A DNA stretch of 64,000 nucleotides from Paenibacillus sp. MAEPY2 (GCF_000499205.1 NZ_AWUK01000004.1:372001-436000); one strand, 5' to 3'. Numbered from the stretch's first letter, positions 7,408 to 16,859 are shown. Notes: generated by a model from the letters alone, not told the origin. Made by a program: numbers and translations.

Positions 7408-8286
7408 TTACTCTACCCTCGATTTCATCGCTGCATATTTACTTGGCGTTATGCCTACAGCAGCCTTGAAAGACCGACTGAACAGATGAATACTCGAAAA
7501 GCCAACCTCCTCGGCTATCCGGGTTAAATTATGTGTTCCTTCTATAATTCTTTTCTGGGATTGCTCTATTCTGATATGTGTCACATATTTGTGAAGGGTA
7601 ATCCCCAGCTTGCTTTTGAACAAATACGATAAATGGTTCGTCGATACACCGACATGTCTACTGATGGCAGTATTATTTAATTGAGGGTCGGCGTAGCATT
7701 CATGAATATAACGAATCGACTTTTCAATGAATGCCCACCCCTTGGTCATGTTCCCCTCTTGGTCCTGATCTTCGGATTGATTTTTGAAAAACAGATGCAG
7801 CAATTCCAAACATATGGATTTCGTGATTAACGAAGATCCTCCCCGCTGCTCCTGAAACTCCTTATGCATAAGCGCAAATCTCTTTTTCCATTCGATTCGA
7901 TCGGCTAACTGCAAATGAGAGATGTGGCGTATGGAAGCCAGCTTCATTTCCCTATCGGCCATATCGGGTCTTTCAATATGAGTAGCACTCGTGTTCTTCA
8001 ATAAACTTCGCTCTTCCTCATAATACAGATCAAAATGAAAAATATACTGAATCAATGGCTGCGTGGAGGTGGACCGAATGATATGAGACATGAATGGATG
8101 CATCAGTACCATATCGCCTTCTTGGACCAGGTATTTCACACCACTCAAGAAGAACTCCGCTTCCCCTTGTTCAATATATGTATACACATGATCGTGGTCT
8201 ATCCATTCCCCTGCCAAAGAAAATGATTCCGTCATTCTCGCCGCCCTTACGAATGGCGAAATGCTATTCATCCATGGCTCATACAC
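7408..8286 (-). CDS. AraC-family transcriptional regulator
   Basis: This is a regulator of about 292 residues with an N-terminal cupin-type sensing domain (Tyr-Ile-Glu-Gln-Gly-Glu-Ala-Glu-Phe, then Gly-Asp-Met-Val-Leu-Met-His-Pro) and two C-terminal AraC helix-turn-helices. The latter show the signatures Asn-His-Leu-Ser-Tyr-Leu-Phe-Lys and Phe-Ser-Arg-Ser-Phe-Lys-Ala-Ala-Val-Gly-Ile-Thr-Pro-Ser-Lys-Tyr. A GTG start at 8286, 6-7 bases after GGGGGGA, is favoured over the TTG at 8313. It is the last gene of a three-gene minus-strand operon and probably controls that operon in response to its sugar or polyol substrate. Confidence 0.88.
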   Translation of the reverse strand: MYEPWMNSISPFVRAARMTESFSLAGEWIDHDHVYTYIEQGEAEFFLSGVKYLVQEGDMVLMHPFMSHIIRSTSTQPLIQYIFHFDLYYEEERSLLKNTSATHIERPDMADREMKLASIRHISHLQLADRIEWKKRFALMHKEFQEQRGGSSLITKSICLELLHLFFKNQSEDQDQEGNMTKGWAFIEKSIRYIHECYADPQLNNTAISRHVGVSTNHLSYLFKSKLGITLHKYVTHIRIEQSQKRIIEGTHNLTRIAEEVGFSSIHLFSRSFKAAVGITPSKYAAMKSRVE

Positions 8287-8322
8287 ATGTGATCCCCCCA
8301 ACTGCCTTCTCAATGATCCGGT

Positions 8323-9150
8323 TTATATTTCGGCAAACACGCTATCGAAGCTTGCTTTGGACTTGGCAAATAATTCACTTGAATCGAGGGTTGGCGTTGG
8401 TGCCAGCACCTCTTGAGATACGACGCCTGTGTAACCAATCGCCTTCAGGTTTTTTAAGAACCCCGGCAGATCGATTACTCCCTCTCCAGGGTATAAACGC
8501 TCATAATCCAGCAATTCTTCAATGGGTAGATCATAGGCATCATTAATATGGACATGAACAACTTGTTCCTTCTTAAGATTCAACACTTCTTCAATCGCTA
8601 AACCGTTCGTATGCCAATGGTAGGAATCCACTAACAAACCTACATTGGGAGCATGGATCGTTTCGATCCAGTCCAGCGTATCCCCCACACTCCAAATAAA
8701 TGGATTCTTCCATTGAGTTCGCAGATGATGGCAACCAACAAACTCCAATCCCAGTCGAATTCCATATGCGTCCAGAATATCTGCACACAGTCTCAATCGT
8801 TTGGTAGCTGCCGCCATAAACGATGCTGCTGGCTGATCCGTGGAAGGTAAAATATAGGTACAGCAGCTGTAACAGTTCAACGAAGCAGCGGCTTCTGCCA
8901 TTTGAACCAGAGATTGAAGTCCTTCGCGGAATTGTTCATCTGTGGTTCTCCAGTCTACGGTCAGATCGGATGAACCGATGATTACCTGATTGCTTTCCAA
9001 CAGATGTTTGGCCTGTTCCTTGCCAACCTCTTCAATGAATGAGAGCGGATTCAAATCTACAGACTGAAATCCGTATTTTGCAGCATTCGTAATATATTGT
9101 TCATTGGACTCGATGTTCCCCAAGCCTGCTCTTGTTAACCCTCTAATCAT
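8323..9150 (-). CDS. Sugar phosphate isomerase/epimerase (TIM barrel)
   Basis: This is a 275-residue AP-endonuclease-2-like TIM-barrel protein of the sugar isomerase/epimerase family. Expected metal-binding features are present: Leu-Gly-Leu-Glu-Phe-Val-Gly (Glu), Leu-Leu-Val-Asp-Ser-Tyr-His-Trp-His (Asp/His), Val-His-Val-His-Ile-Asn-Asp (His, Asp) and a final Val-Ser-Gln-Glu-Val. AGGAGGAG lies 5-6 bases before the ATG. It is 12 bases downstream of a zinc-type dehydrogenase gene and 36 bases upstream of the chosen AraC-regulator start. The context suggests inositol- or sugar-derivative catabolism, but the exact substrate is unknown. Confidence 0.87.
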   Translation of the reverse strand: MIRGLTRAGLGNIESNEQYITNAAKYGFQSVDLNPLSFIEEVGKEQAKHLLESNQVIIGSSDLTVDWRTTDEQFREGLQSLVQMAEAAASLNCYSCCTYILPSTDQPAASFMAAATKRLRLCADILDAYGIRLGLEFVGCHHLRTQWKNPFIWSVGDTLDWIETIHAPNVGLLVDSYHWHTNGLAIEEVLNLKKEQVVHVHINDAYDLPIEELLDYERLYPGEGVIDLPGFLKNLKAIGYTGVVSQEVLAPTPTLDSSELFAKSKASFDSVFAEI

Positions 9151-9162
9151 TCCAATCTCCTC

Positions 9163-10170
9163 CTAGGACCAGTCAAACAATACACCGTTATATTGGTCTT
9201 TATTTATTCTTAGGCCTTCGTATGCTTCTTGCGCTTGATCCGGCTTCATCACATGACTGATCAATGGCTCGATATGCAGCTTGTTCTTTAACATCAGTTC
9301 AAATACAATGTTCGAATTTCTCACCAGGGAATGCTTAACGAATTCGTTCGGTTCCACCGGGAAGCGCCATTCATGTGCCCCCTTAAACGTAATGCAGCCT
9401 CGTCCATACAGGTGGCAATAATTCAATATATCGGTGACATCCGTGTTATATTCGCCTCGTGGACTGCCCAGGAAAATAATCTCCCCCAGCTTTGCGATCC
9501 ACTCCAGACTTTGGACACCTACACTGGGCACACCCGTCGCCTCAATGTGAGTGGAGACCCCTATTCCATTCGTTATAGCATGTATCTTTTCTTTTACTTT
9601 ATCTTCTCCGTCATGAAGCGTATAGTCAACCCCACATGCCTGAGCTGTTCGGATTCGTTCCGGTGACAGGTCCACACCAATCACCGTTGCACCTTGCAGG
9701 CGCGCCAATTGAGCAGCCAAATTCCCTACCAATCCGAGCCCCGTCACGCCGACAATATCCCCAAGTTCAATATTGGATACACGAACCGAGGTGAACGCCA
9801 CTGTTGCCATGCGCGTGAAGGGAACCCACTTCAAATCCAGCTTTTCAGGTACCTTGATGAAAACGTGCTCTGTGGATACCACTTGATATTCAGCATGTTG
9901 ACCATAATGGAACACAGCGTCCCCGGGCTGAACATGGACTACACCCTGCCCCACCTTGATCACTTCACTTACACTCGCATACCCCGGACATACGGGAAGC
10001 TTGGCCCACTCTTCTTTTCCCGATAACATCGCCAGCTCCGTTCCTGGACTGATAAGGGAATAGATCAATTTTACCAATACTTCCTTCTCCCCTAAATCTG
10101 GCAAAATAAAGTCCTCTTCTACCGTCTCCACTTGCAGCGGACGAGTAAACATGATCTTTCTATTCTTCAT
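9163..10170 (-). CDS. Zinc-binding-type medium-chain dehydrogenase
   Basis: This is a 335-residue MDR-superfamily oxidoreductase. The N-terminal GroES-like domain has Ser-Pro-Gly-Thr-Glu and Cys-Pro-Gly-Tyr-Ala-Ser; the Rossmann domain shows Gly-Val-Thr-Gly-Leu-Gly-Leu-Val-Gly and an acidic strand end (Val-Ile-Gly-Val-Asp) suggesting NAD preference. The structural-zinc four-cysteine lobe of classic alcohol dehydrogenases is absent, as in bacterial L-threonine/sorbitol-like and biliverdin-type members of this group. Start 10170 (ATG) is preferred to the GTG at 10179 because the AAGGGAG site would touch the latter. It is the first gene of the operon with the isomerase and AraC regulator. Confidence 0.85.
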   Translation of the reverse strand: MKNRKIMFTRPLQVETVEEDFILPDLGEKEVLVKLIYSLISPGTELAMLSGKEEWAKLPVCPGYASVSEVIKVGQGVVHVQPGDAVFHYGQHAEYQVVSTEHVFIKVPEKLDLKWVPFTRMATVAFTSVRVSNIELGDIVGVTGLGLVGNLAAQLARLQGATVIGVDLSPERIRTAQACGVDYTLHDGEDKVKEKIHAITNGIGVSTHIEATGVPSVGVQSLEWIAKLGEIIFLGSPRGEYNTDVTDILNYCHLYGRGCITFKGAHEWRFPVEPNEFVKHSLVRNSNIVFELMLKNKLHIEPLISHVMKPDQAQEAYEGLRINKDQYNGVLFDWS

Positions 10171-10494
10171 CACCCTCACTCCCTTCTTATCATTTTAACT
10201 ACAATATAAGACTTTTCATTAGCCATGTCTTTGATTGCAAAACCGATTTTTTATCTAAAACAACGATTTTAGAACCTTTGCAAGTGAATCCAGCATAAAC
10301 GTAAAAAGACTCACAAGATCCAATGATCTGTGAGCCTCAAATTCAGTCATATTCAGCCGTGGTCTGATGCAGTGCGGCACACTCGTTAGACGACCGTCTA
10401 CTTCAGTAATAGCCAGCCGTCATTGAAACGGTGTTGGTGGCATGGTTCCTTTTTTGCTAATATCACCGCTTCATTCATTACTTCTTAACTGCAA
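10171..10494. other. Intergenic region without a gene
   Basis: This 324-base stretch separates the dehydrogenase operon start from the GH85 gene end. It holds one terminator-like hairpin (10303-10334) and AT-rich sequence next to the dehydrogenase start that probably contains its promoter. I see no convincing ORF in it. Confidence 0.6.
10303..10334 (-). terminator. Terminator downstream of GH85 gene
   Basis: On the minus strand a near-perfect stem (CTCACAGATC pairing with GATCTTGTGAG, one bulge) is followed by TCTTTTT. It lies 160 bases past the GH85 stop, the likely end of that transcript. Confidence 0.65.
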
Positions 10495-13152
10495 CTACGG
10501 CTGCAACCCTCGAATCTCAAACTCATAGATTCGGGCTGCTGTATCGCCGCCCTGTGTTGGTTTCAGCACATTAAGCTTCACATAACGAGCCTTAACCAGC
10601 GCAATCGCGTCCGATGTTTCGGCTGCCGTGTTCCCCTGTACTTGAACTACATCGGACCAGTTCACGCCATCAGCACTGACCTGGATGGAATAGTCGCTCG
10701 TATTAAAACCGGACCACTCCCCACCACTCTCCGCATGCTTGATGACAAAACCACTGATCTGATGTTCTTTACCAAGATCAACCTGCAACCAATGTTGCTG
10801 ATTCCCCAGTGCGCACCACTTGCTGTTGTCTGTCACCTTGCCGTCGATCGCCTTTCCTGCGCCTTCAGCAGGTCCGCAGGCATGGTCCGCAGTCGCCGTT
10901 TTGCCAAGTGCGACATTCTTGACCCCGGAAGCGCCCTTGCTGACGGTGATCAAAGCTTGCTTCGTTACCGTATCCTGCCCCGAGCTGTTGGTAGCTGTAA
11001 GTGTCACACGGTACGTGCCTTCCTTGTCATACGTTACCACTGGATTTTGCTCCGTGCTGACAGCCGGACTGCCATTCTCAAAAGTCCACGACCAGCCTTC
11101 CGTCACCTCGGAAGAGAGATCACTGAAATGCACTTGCTGGCCAGGTGTGATAAGTGTTGCATCGGCCTTGAATCCTGCTTCCGGCTTCGGATACGCTGGC
11201 CACTGGATGGTAACGCTGGCAGCCTGGCCGGGCTCATATTTTGCATTCACTGCCACGACTTTCAGTACAGTCGCCTGTTCCGCATTGATTCTCTTCATCT
11301 CAGGCACATAGAACACGTTATTCGCGGTTGCACCAACCCAAGTCTCTTTGCCGTCGGGCAGCACGCGGTAAATCTCATATTGTTGAACTTCCTCGTCCAA
11401 CGCTTTCCATTGCAACCTGGCATCGCCGTAAATGCCCCCGCGGAAGTCGGATTGGATGACATTTAATTCTTGAACCGCTTCAAGTGGCTTCACTGGATTA
11501 GAATTGTTATGAATGGAGATCTGACCAATATGGATGTCATAATCCGATATGATTTCCTTGCTGTCAAAATACAAAGACAGTGCCACAATCCGTTTTCCTT
11601 TGTAAGGCGTCAGATTCAAGATGTCCGTCGTCCAACCCGATGCCTTTTTGTCTTTTACATCCAGAAAGACGAACTGGTCCGGATGGTCTGCAAAAGCTAG
11701 CCCAACCTTCATGCTCGGCTTGTTCTGCGTTTTGTACGTGATCGACAGCTTGGTAGCTGGCTCAATCTTCAGATCGGTTTGATACAACTTCAGATGGGTG
11801 GCATTTGCCGAACTTAGCGTACCCGCTACCTTCAGGGAACTGCCGCCATAGTAGGCATCCGACCAATCGAGAGAAGGCTTCAACGCCGTGCCCTTACTCT
11901 CTGCAAACCAGCGCCATGTCGGAAGTACATCCTGCAAACTGCGGTTATTCCATCCGGTCTCCCGCACCTGCGTGCCATCCACATAAAATTTCTCGCCACT
12001 GCCCGTATTGAAGCTAGTGGTGAATGGCAGCTGATCTATCGGCGATGATTCAACCACATTGTTCGCAATCCCTTTCCAAGCCTGGCTTGTCGCCGTATTG
12101 GCCGGGTTGCCGTTCTGTCCCACCCAGAACTTATTCTCACGGGCAAAGAAATCAGTCATGCTGTCCGCGCTGTTGAACGACCAGTCCGGCCGATAAATGC
12201 CGAGCGAAGTTACAGCCGATTTCCCCTCAGGAAACAGCGAATTCCATTTCAGACTGGTATCGTACCCTTTAGCTTCGACATCGATGCCTGCGAACAGTTC
12301 GAATGGTGATCTGCCCAGGCTTTTGGCTTTGGCAGCAGAACTGCCAAGGTCATTCCACCAGAAGTTCAGGAACATGCTTTCTGATACCTTTTTCCCGTTA
12401 TCCTGCAGGAACATCGCGTTCCGGTCCGTCAGCGCATTCTGCCAGGAAATATTGCCTTCCCTCGTCATGGAATCATACCAGATGATCTCCATACCCGCGG
12501 GCTTATGATCCTGAAGATAACGGAGGAATGACTTCATCAACTGTGCGTCTGCTGCTGTTCCGCCCTCGGTCTCCTGGTTGATAAACCAGCCGTCAAAAGC
12601 GTAGTACTCAGCGACCTCGATCAGTTTATCCGCCGCCGGGAAGGAACCATCGCTGTTCTGCTGAAGCATTTGCTTCACCCACTCATATTTGCCACCGTAC
12701 ACGGATGGCGGGAAGAACACCGTACCCATGATAGGCACTCCGTTCCGGTGTGCCGCATCAATCGTATCAGCGCTTGGCGGCACAATAATGCCTTCTCCCG
12801 CCGAGCCGCCCCAATATACGAGCTTGTCGACATACTGCCAATAAGAGAACGTATTCGCAGAGAATGTATCCGAGCCCTGCGATGGAACGCCGCTGGTTCC
12901 CTGATTCAGCGCAGACAAGGCCATTACTTTCGGATCTTTCGTTGCATTCGGGTTAACACCGTCCCCCGTGAAACGGCTCTGGAGCGGAACAGTGCTCCGG
13001 TTGAAGGCCGCATCCGGGTCGGAAACCGGATTCCATTGGAGCAATTGCTCCGGCAACCAATACGATGAATACGGTTGCTTCGCCAAGGCCGCTGAGGAAA
13101 GAGCAGCGCATACCATTATAACCAATATGAGACTAGCACCAAGCTTTTTCAT
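10495..13152 (-). CDS. Secreted GH85 endo-beta-N-acetylglucosaminidase with PKD and F5/8C (CBM32-like) domains
   Basis: The enzyme cleaves the chitobiose core of N-linked glycans outside the cell. From the ATG at 13152 (GGAGGG 6 bases upstream) it has 885 residues. A Sec signal peptide ends near Ala-Leu-Ala; the GH85 domain (~40-350) contains Tyr-Trp-Gly-Gly-Ser-Ala-Gly-Glu-Gly and the catalytic segment Asp-Gly-Trp-Phe-Ile-Asn-Gln-Glu-Thr, with Asn ~192 orienting the acetamido group and Glu ~194 as acid/base. A beta-sandwich region, a PKD domain (~675-750, with Thr-Phe-Glu-Asn-Gly-Ser-Pro) and a C-terminal discoidin/F5-8C sugar-binding domain (~755-885) follow. No sortase or SLH anchor is visible. 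It lies downstream of the ABC-transporter genes. Confidence 0.93.
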   Translation of the reverse strand: MKKLGASLILVIMVCAALSSAALAKQPYSSYWLPEQLLQWNPVSDPDAAFNRSTVPLQSRFTGDGVNPNATKDPKVMALSALNQGTSGVPSQGSDTFSANTFSYWQYVDKLVYWGGSAGEGIIVPPSADTIDAAHRNGVPIMGTVFFPPSVYGGKYEWVKQMLQQNSDGSFPAADKLIEVAEYYAFDGWFINQETEGGTAADAQLMKSFLRYLQDHKPAGMEIIWYDSMTREGNISWQNALTDRNAMFLQDNGKKVSESMFLNFWWNDLGSSAAKAKSLGRSPFELFAGIDVEAKGYDTSLKWNSLFPEGKSAVTSLGIYRPDWSFNSADSMTDFFARENKFWVGQNGNPANTATSQAWKGIANNVVESSPIDQLPFTTSFNTGSGEKFYVDGTQVRETGWNNRSLQDVLPTWRWFAESKGTALKPSLDWSDAYYGGSSLKVAGTLSSANATHLKLYQTDLKIEPATKLSITYKTQNKPSMKVGLAFADHPDQFVFLDVKDKKASGWTTDILNLTPYKGKRIVALSLYFDSKEIISDYDIHIGQISIHNNSNPVKPLEAVQELNVIQSDFRGGIYGDARLQWKALDEEVQQYEIYRVLPDGKETWVGATANNVFYVPEMKRINAEQATVLKVVAVNAKYEPGQAASVTIQWPAYPKPEAGFKADATLITPGQQVHFSDLSSEVTEGWSWTFENGSPAVSTEQNPVVTYDKEGTYRVTLTATNSSGQDTVTKQALITVSKGASGVKNVALGKTATADHACGPAEGAGKAIDGKVTDNSKWCALGNQQHWLQVDLGKEHQISGFVIKHAESGGEWSGFNTSDYSIQVSADGVNWSDVVQVQGNTAAETSDAIALVKARYVKLNVLKPTQGGDTAARIYEFEIRGLQP

Positions 13153-13190
13153 GCCGTACCCTCCAATCCAATTTGGCAATCCAATCAGGG

Positions 13191-13225
13191 TAAAAAGAAA
13201 CGTCCGTCAAACCGGACAGACGTTT
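13191..13225 (-). terminator. Terminator/attenuator between binding-protein gene and GH85 gene
   Basis: On the minus strand an 11-bp stem with one mismatch (AAACGTCTGTC / GACGGACGTTT) is followed by CTTTTT. It sits after the lipoprotein stop, 39 bases before the GH85 start, and probably lets only part of the transcription through. Confidence 0.8.
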
Positions 13226-13249
13226 CCATGTCTACGTTATAATTCAGGC

Positions 13250-14749
13250 TTATTTTGGATTTGCAGCTTGCCATTCATCGTATTGCTTTTGCGCTTCTGC
13301 AATCACTTTATCCAGACCTGCCGCTTTCAACTTCTCGATCGCTTTCGGCAGATGCTCATCCGGGTCAACCGCACCCGTCATGATGGATGGGTAGAATTCC
13401 TTCACGATGGCGGAGATGGAAGCCACTTCCGTCTTCACCGGGTCCGGATTGAAGTTGAAGCCAAAGCTTGGAGCAACCTTCGCGGAATTGTTGAACTCCT
13501 TGAACGCTTCCCACTTATCAGCTGGATCTTCCTTGTGCATGTAGGTCAGGAACAGGTTACCCAAAGCAAAACCAGGCATCTGGAATCCGTCCTTCATCGC
13601 TGGCAGGTCCTCAATGACGTTATCCGAAATCTTTTTGTAATGTGTACCTTCAATGCCGTAGTTGATCAGGTTCCGCAGATACGGATCAGTATTCAGCAAG
13701 TTCAGGAACATCATGGCCCGTTCCGGGTTTTTGGAGTTCGCCGAAATCGCATGCATAGCGCCTGTTGCCGAGCCGGTGAAAATAACCGGATCCTGCATCG
13801 GTGTAGTCACGATATCATAGCCCGCGCTTCTGGACCATCCCAGTTCGGCGTAAGGCTGAGTCTGTTCACGGTCAACAAACCATTTACCCGTCTTGATGTT
13901 GTCGATGCCTTCCAATGTCGCTACATCCTTGCGCAGATAACCAGCCTGATAGTATTTGCGGATGGTTTTCAGTGAGCTCTTCAGCTCTTCGGATTCCAGC
14001 ACATTAACGTATTTACTAGTGTCACCGTTCATGTTGATGCCGACTGGGAATTCGTCACCCAACAGGAAGTCGAATGCCAGATAAGGCTTAAAGCCCTTCG
14101 GAACAGCCAGCGGAGTGATGTCGGCCGGCTCATTGTCTTTGATTTGCTTCAGGTAAGGCTCCAGATCCTCTAATGTACGAATCTTGGTGATGTCCATGTT
14201 GTATTTATCCACGTACTGCTTGTTGAAGCGCCATACCCATTGTGAAGCCAGCTCTTTGTTAACTGGCACGGCATAGTTTTGACCACCGATCTGTGAGCCT
14301 GTAAGGAAGCGTGGATCAAGCTGCTCTTTAATGCCCTGACCGTATTTATCCAACAGATCATTGATTGGCAGGAACGCCCCTCTAGTAGCATTTGGCAGAT
14401 AGTCATAAGCCCAGGAAGAGGTGAAAGCGATATCATAATTTTCGCCCGAAGCGGTAATAACCGGCATCCGTTTGGAATAATCACCCCAGTCAATCATCGT
14501 GATGTCGACGGTTGTATTTATTTTCTCCATTAAGTATTTGTTCATTTCTTCCTGTACCATTGGCAGATCGCGCTGTGGACCACCAATCAGATATACCTTG
14601 AGCTTCACTGTGTCCTTATCGCCGGATTCTCCCCCGGATGCCGCATTCCCGCTTGTATCATTGGTATTACTGCCACCGCAGCCTGCAAGCATCGTAGCAA
14701 AAGCAAGCATCAAAGCAGCCATGAACAGAGCGATTTTTCTTGTCTTCAT
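13250..14749 (-). CDS. Carbohydrate ABC transporter substrate-binding lipoprotein (DUF3502-like C-terminus)
   Basis: This is an extracellular solute-binding lipoprotein, 499 residues from the ATG at 14749 (AAGGGGGA upstream). The signal peptide ends in the lipobox Leu-Ala-Gly-Cys, followed by a Gly/Ser/Asn-rich tether. The body is a family-1-type sugar-binding fold, and the C-terminus (Phe-Gly-Phe-Asn-Phe-Asn-Pro-Asp-Pro-Val through the Lys-Leu-Lys-Ala-Ala-Gly-Leu-Asp-Lys segment) matches DUF3502-type LplA/YtcQ proteins. It is transcribed after two permease genes. With GH85 next to it and GH38 divergent, the ligand is probably a released N-glycan oligosaccharide; that is inference. Confidence 0.9.
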   Translation of the reverse strand: MKTRKIALFMAALMLAFATMLAGCGGSNTNDTSGNAASGGESGDKDTVKLKVYLIGGPQRDLPMVQEEMNKYLMEKINTTVDITMIDWGDYSKRMPVITASGENYDIAFTSSWAYDYLPNATRGAFLPINDLLDKYGQGIKEQLDPRFLTGSQIGGQNYAVPVNKELASQWVWRFNKQYVDKYNMDITKIRTLEDLEPYLKQIKDNEPADITPLAVPKGFKPYLAFDFLLGDEFPVGINMNGDTSKYVNVLESEELKSSLKTIRKYYQAGYLRKDVATLEGIDNIKTGKWFVDREQTQPYAELGWSRSAGYDIVTTPMQDPVIFTGSATGAMHAISANSKNPERAMMFLNLLNTDPYLRNLINYGIEGTHYKKISDNVIEDLPAMKDGFQMPGFALGNLFLTYMHKEDPADKWEAFKEFNNSAKVAPSFGFNFNPDPVKTEVASISAIVKEFYPSIMTGAVDPDEHLPKAIEKLKAAGLDKVIAEAQKQYDEWQAANPK

Positions 14750-14806
14750 GTGTATCCCCCTTATTAATGTTATTGTTACTGCCCTTTGGGGCAGGCACAA
14801 CCAGAC

Positions 14807-15763
14807 TTATTCTTTGACCGAACCAATGGTCAGACCCTGTATAAAATACTTTTGGAAAAACGGATACGCCAGCGCAACCGGCAGTGTAGCCAAGACAACC
14901 ATCGCCATGCGGACGGTCTCCGTTGGCAGTGTAGAGGCAATGTCGTAGGACACGACCCGGCTGCTGTTTTGCACAACAAAATCCATATTGTTCTGTATTC
15001 GAATCAACAATGTCTGGAGCGGAATCAATTTCGCATTGTCGATATAGAGCAGCGCATTGAACCAGTCATTCCAGAATCCTAACGTACTGAACAATCCAAT
15101 AGTCGCAATGCCCGGCAACGAAATCGGCAGTACGATGCGCGTATAGATACCGAATTCAGTAGCTCCGTCGATTTTGGCCGACTCAATAACCGCATCCGGC
15201 ACGGTGGTCGTGAAAAATGTACGCATAACGATAATGTAAAAAGCGTTCATGATCGACGGCAGGATAAGCGCCCATATCGAATCCCGCAAGTGCAGCACCT
15301 GCGTAACCACAATGTAACTGGGAACGAGACCGCCGGAAAATAGCATGGTGAAGAAGGCCAAAAAGCTGAAAAACCGACGCTGTGCAAAATTTTTGCGCGA
15401 GATGGCATACGCATACGTGGTGACCAAATACAGTGTCAGTGCGGTTCCGACAACCGTCACCGTTAAGGTAACCCCAAACGATTGGGCCATCTGCTGCCCG
15501 GATTCCATAAGGAATCGGTAGGCATCCAGCGTCCAGACTTCAGGAATTAATTTAAATCCATTGATCGCCAGCGTCTTCTCATCGGTAAATGAGATGATGA
15601 TGATGAACAGAAATGGAAAGATACAAGATAAGGCAAACAGACCGATCGCTATATTAAAAATCACGTTGGATAACGGTGAAATGGCATTCAGATCTTTTGG
15701 TGTCTTTCTGCTCCTCTTCGCAGGGGCAGATGCCCGCTTTATCGGTTCGCTTAAGTTACTCAT
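14807..15763 (-). CDS. Carbohydrate ABC transporter permease (LplC/YtcP type)
   Basis: This is the second membrane subunit of the oligosaccharide importer, 318 residues from the ATG at 15763, which has GGGAGG 8 bases upstream (a GTG at 15772 is less likely). A basic cytoplasmic N-terminus precedes six hydrophobic helices. The permease loop motif (Glu-Ser-Ala-Lys-Ile-Asp-Gly-Ala, then Ile-Val-Leu-Pro-Ile-Ser-Leu-Pro) is in the third quarter, and the Val-Lys-Glu C-terminus is typical of this family. No ATPase is encoded nearby, so a shared MsmX-like ATPase is expected. The gene ends 57 bases before the binding-protein start. Confidence 0.93.
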   Translation of the reverse strand: MSNLSEPIKRASAPAKRSRKTPKDLNAISPLSNVIFNIAIGLFALSCIFPFLFIIIISFTDEKTLAINGFKLIPEVWTLDAYRFLMESGQQMAQSFGVTLTVTVVGTALTLYLVTTYAYAISRKNFAQRRFFSFLAFFTMLFSGGLVPSYIVVTQVLHLRDSIWALILPSIMNAFYIIVMRTFFTTTVPDAVIESAKIDGATEFGIYTRIVLPISLPGIATIGLFSTLGFWNDWFNALLYIDNAKLIPLQTLLIRIQNNMDFVVQNSSRVVSYDIASTLPTETVRMAMVVLATLPVALAYPFFQKYFIQGLTIGSVKE

Positions 15764-15787
15764 GGATAGCACCTCCCTTGCCGCAGC

Positions 15788-16717
15788 CTAGAATACGGCA
15801 TAATCCTTTTCAATTTTACGCACAGCATAGTTTGCCAGCAGGACAAGAATCAAACCGACAACCGATTGATACAATCCTGTAGCCGTACTCATTCCCGTAT
15901 CGCCCATAATGGTTAAGCCGCGGTATACAAACGTGTCGATGACATTGGTGACTGGATACAGTGCACCGGAATCCCGTGGAACCTGATAGAACAATCCAAA
16001 GTCGGAACGGAAGATACCGCCAATCGCCAGAATGGTTAGAATGATCATCAGCGGCCTGAGCAGTGGCAGCGTAATGTACCGGATCTGTTTCCACTTGGTA
16101 GCGCCGTCGATCATCGCTGCCTCATAATAAGAGCGGTCGATACCCGCGATTGCTGCCAGATAGACTACGCTGCCATAACCTGCACCTTTCCACAGGCCGA
16201 GCAGAATGAGAAAATACGGCCAATACCCTGTCTCACTGTACCAACTGACCGGATCTCCTCCGAAATAGGTAATGATCTGGTTGAACACACCCTTTTCCAC
16301 ACTCAGAAACGAAAAGACGAAATAGCTGATAATAACCCAGGACAAGAAATAAGGCATAAACATCGCGGTTTGGTAGATCTTCGCGAGCCGTTTATTCAGC
16401 AGTTCGTTCATAATGATCGCAAGCGTCACTGCGAGCACCAATCCGAGAAAGATCAGACCCAGGTTATACAAAATAGTATTACGTGTGATGATATAGGCGT
16501 CACTGGTTGAGAACAGAAACTCAAAGTTCTTGAACCCGACCCAATCGCTTTTTAGAACGCTTTCAAGAAATCCGCCCGGATGAATCCGGAAGTCCTTAAA
16601 AGCAATAATCGTTCCGAACATTGGCAAATAGGCAAAAATGATAAACCACGCTGCTCCCGGCAGTACCAGCAGAAGAAACGCCTTGTTCTTCATCAGACTT
16701 TTGAAGATGCCCAGCAC
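15788..16717 (-). CDS. Carbohydrate ABC transporter permease (LplB type)
   Basis: This is the first membrane subunit of the importer, 309 residues. It starts with GTG at 16717, 8 bases after AAGGAGGG. Six transmembrane segments and the permease loop (Glu-Ala-Ala-Met-Ile-Asp-Gly-Ala-Thr, Ile-Thr-Leu-Pro-Leu-Leu-Arg-Pro) are visible, and the Gly-Ala-Ala-Trp-Phe-Ile-Ile-Phe-Ala-Tyr-Leu-Pro segment in helix 1 is characteristic of LplB. It is the first gene of the minus-strand transport operon, which continues to the second permease, the lipoprotein and, past an attenuator, GH85. A cre-like element lies upstream. Confidence 0.93.
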   Translation of the reverse strand: MLGIFKSLMKNKAFLLLVLPGAAWFIIFAYLPMFGTIIAFKDFRIHPGGFLESVLKSDWVGFKNFEFLFSTSDAYIITRNTILYNLGLIFLGLVLAVTLAIIMNELLNKRLAKIYQTAMFMPYFLSWVIISYFVFSFLSVEKGVFNQIITYFGGDPVSWYSETGYWPYFLILLGLWKGAGYGSVVYLAAIAGIDRSYYEAAMIDGATKWKQIRYITLPLLRPLMIILTILAIGGIFRSDFGLFYQVPRDSGALYPVTNVIDTFVYRGLTIMGDTGMSTATGLYQSVVGLILVLLANYAVRKIEKDYAVF

Positions 16718-16845
16718 GGCTGTCCCTCCTTATAATCGCGTTCACTATCGCTTAGCTGCATCCAGCATTAATCCCCTATAATCAACACTGGCAGACCTAA
16801 GCCCTTTTGGTGCTTTGGATTCCTCGTTCACTCCTTCCTCCATTA

Positions 16846-16859
16846 TGCAAGCGCTACCA
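16846..16859. promoter_or_regulatory. cre-like operator upstream of the oligosaccharide transport operon
   Basis: The 14-mer TGCAAGCGCTACCA agrees with the CcpA cre consensus at 12 of 14 positions. It lies about 130 bases before the first permease start, next to a CATAAT on the minus strand that could be a -10 box. A sister element sharing TGGWAGCGCTW is in the alpha-mannosidase promoter. Confidence 0.5.

Noticed and set aside
10642..11466. Plus-strand 274-codon frame opposite the GH85 C-terminal domains
   Set aside because: The minus strand encodes intact PKD and F5/8C domains there; the plus frame has no recognisable features.
12968..13975. Plus-strand 335-codon frame opposite GH85 and the binding-protein gene
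   Set aside because: It spans the gap and terminator between two clear minus-strand genes and shows no motif or ribosome site.
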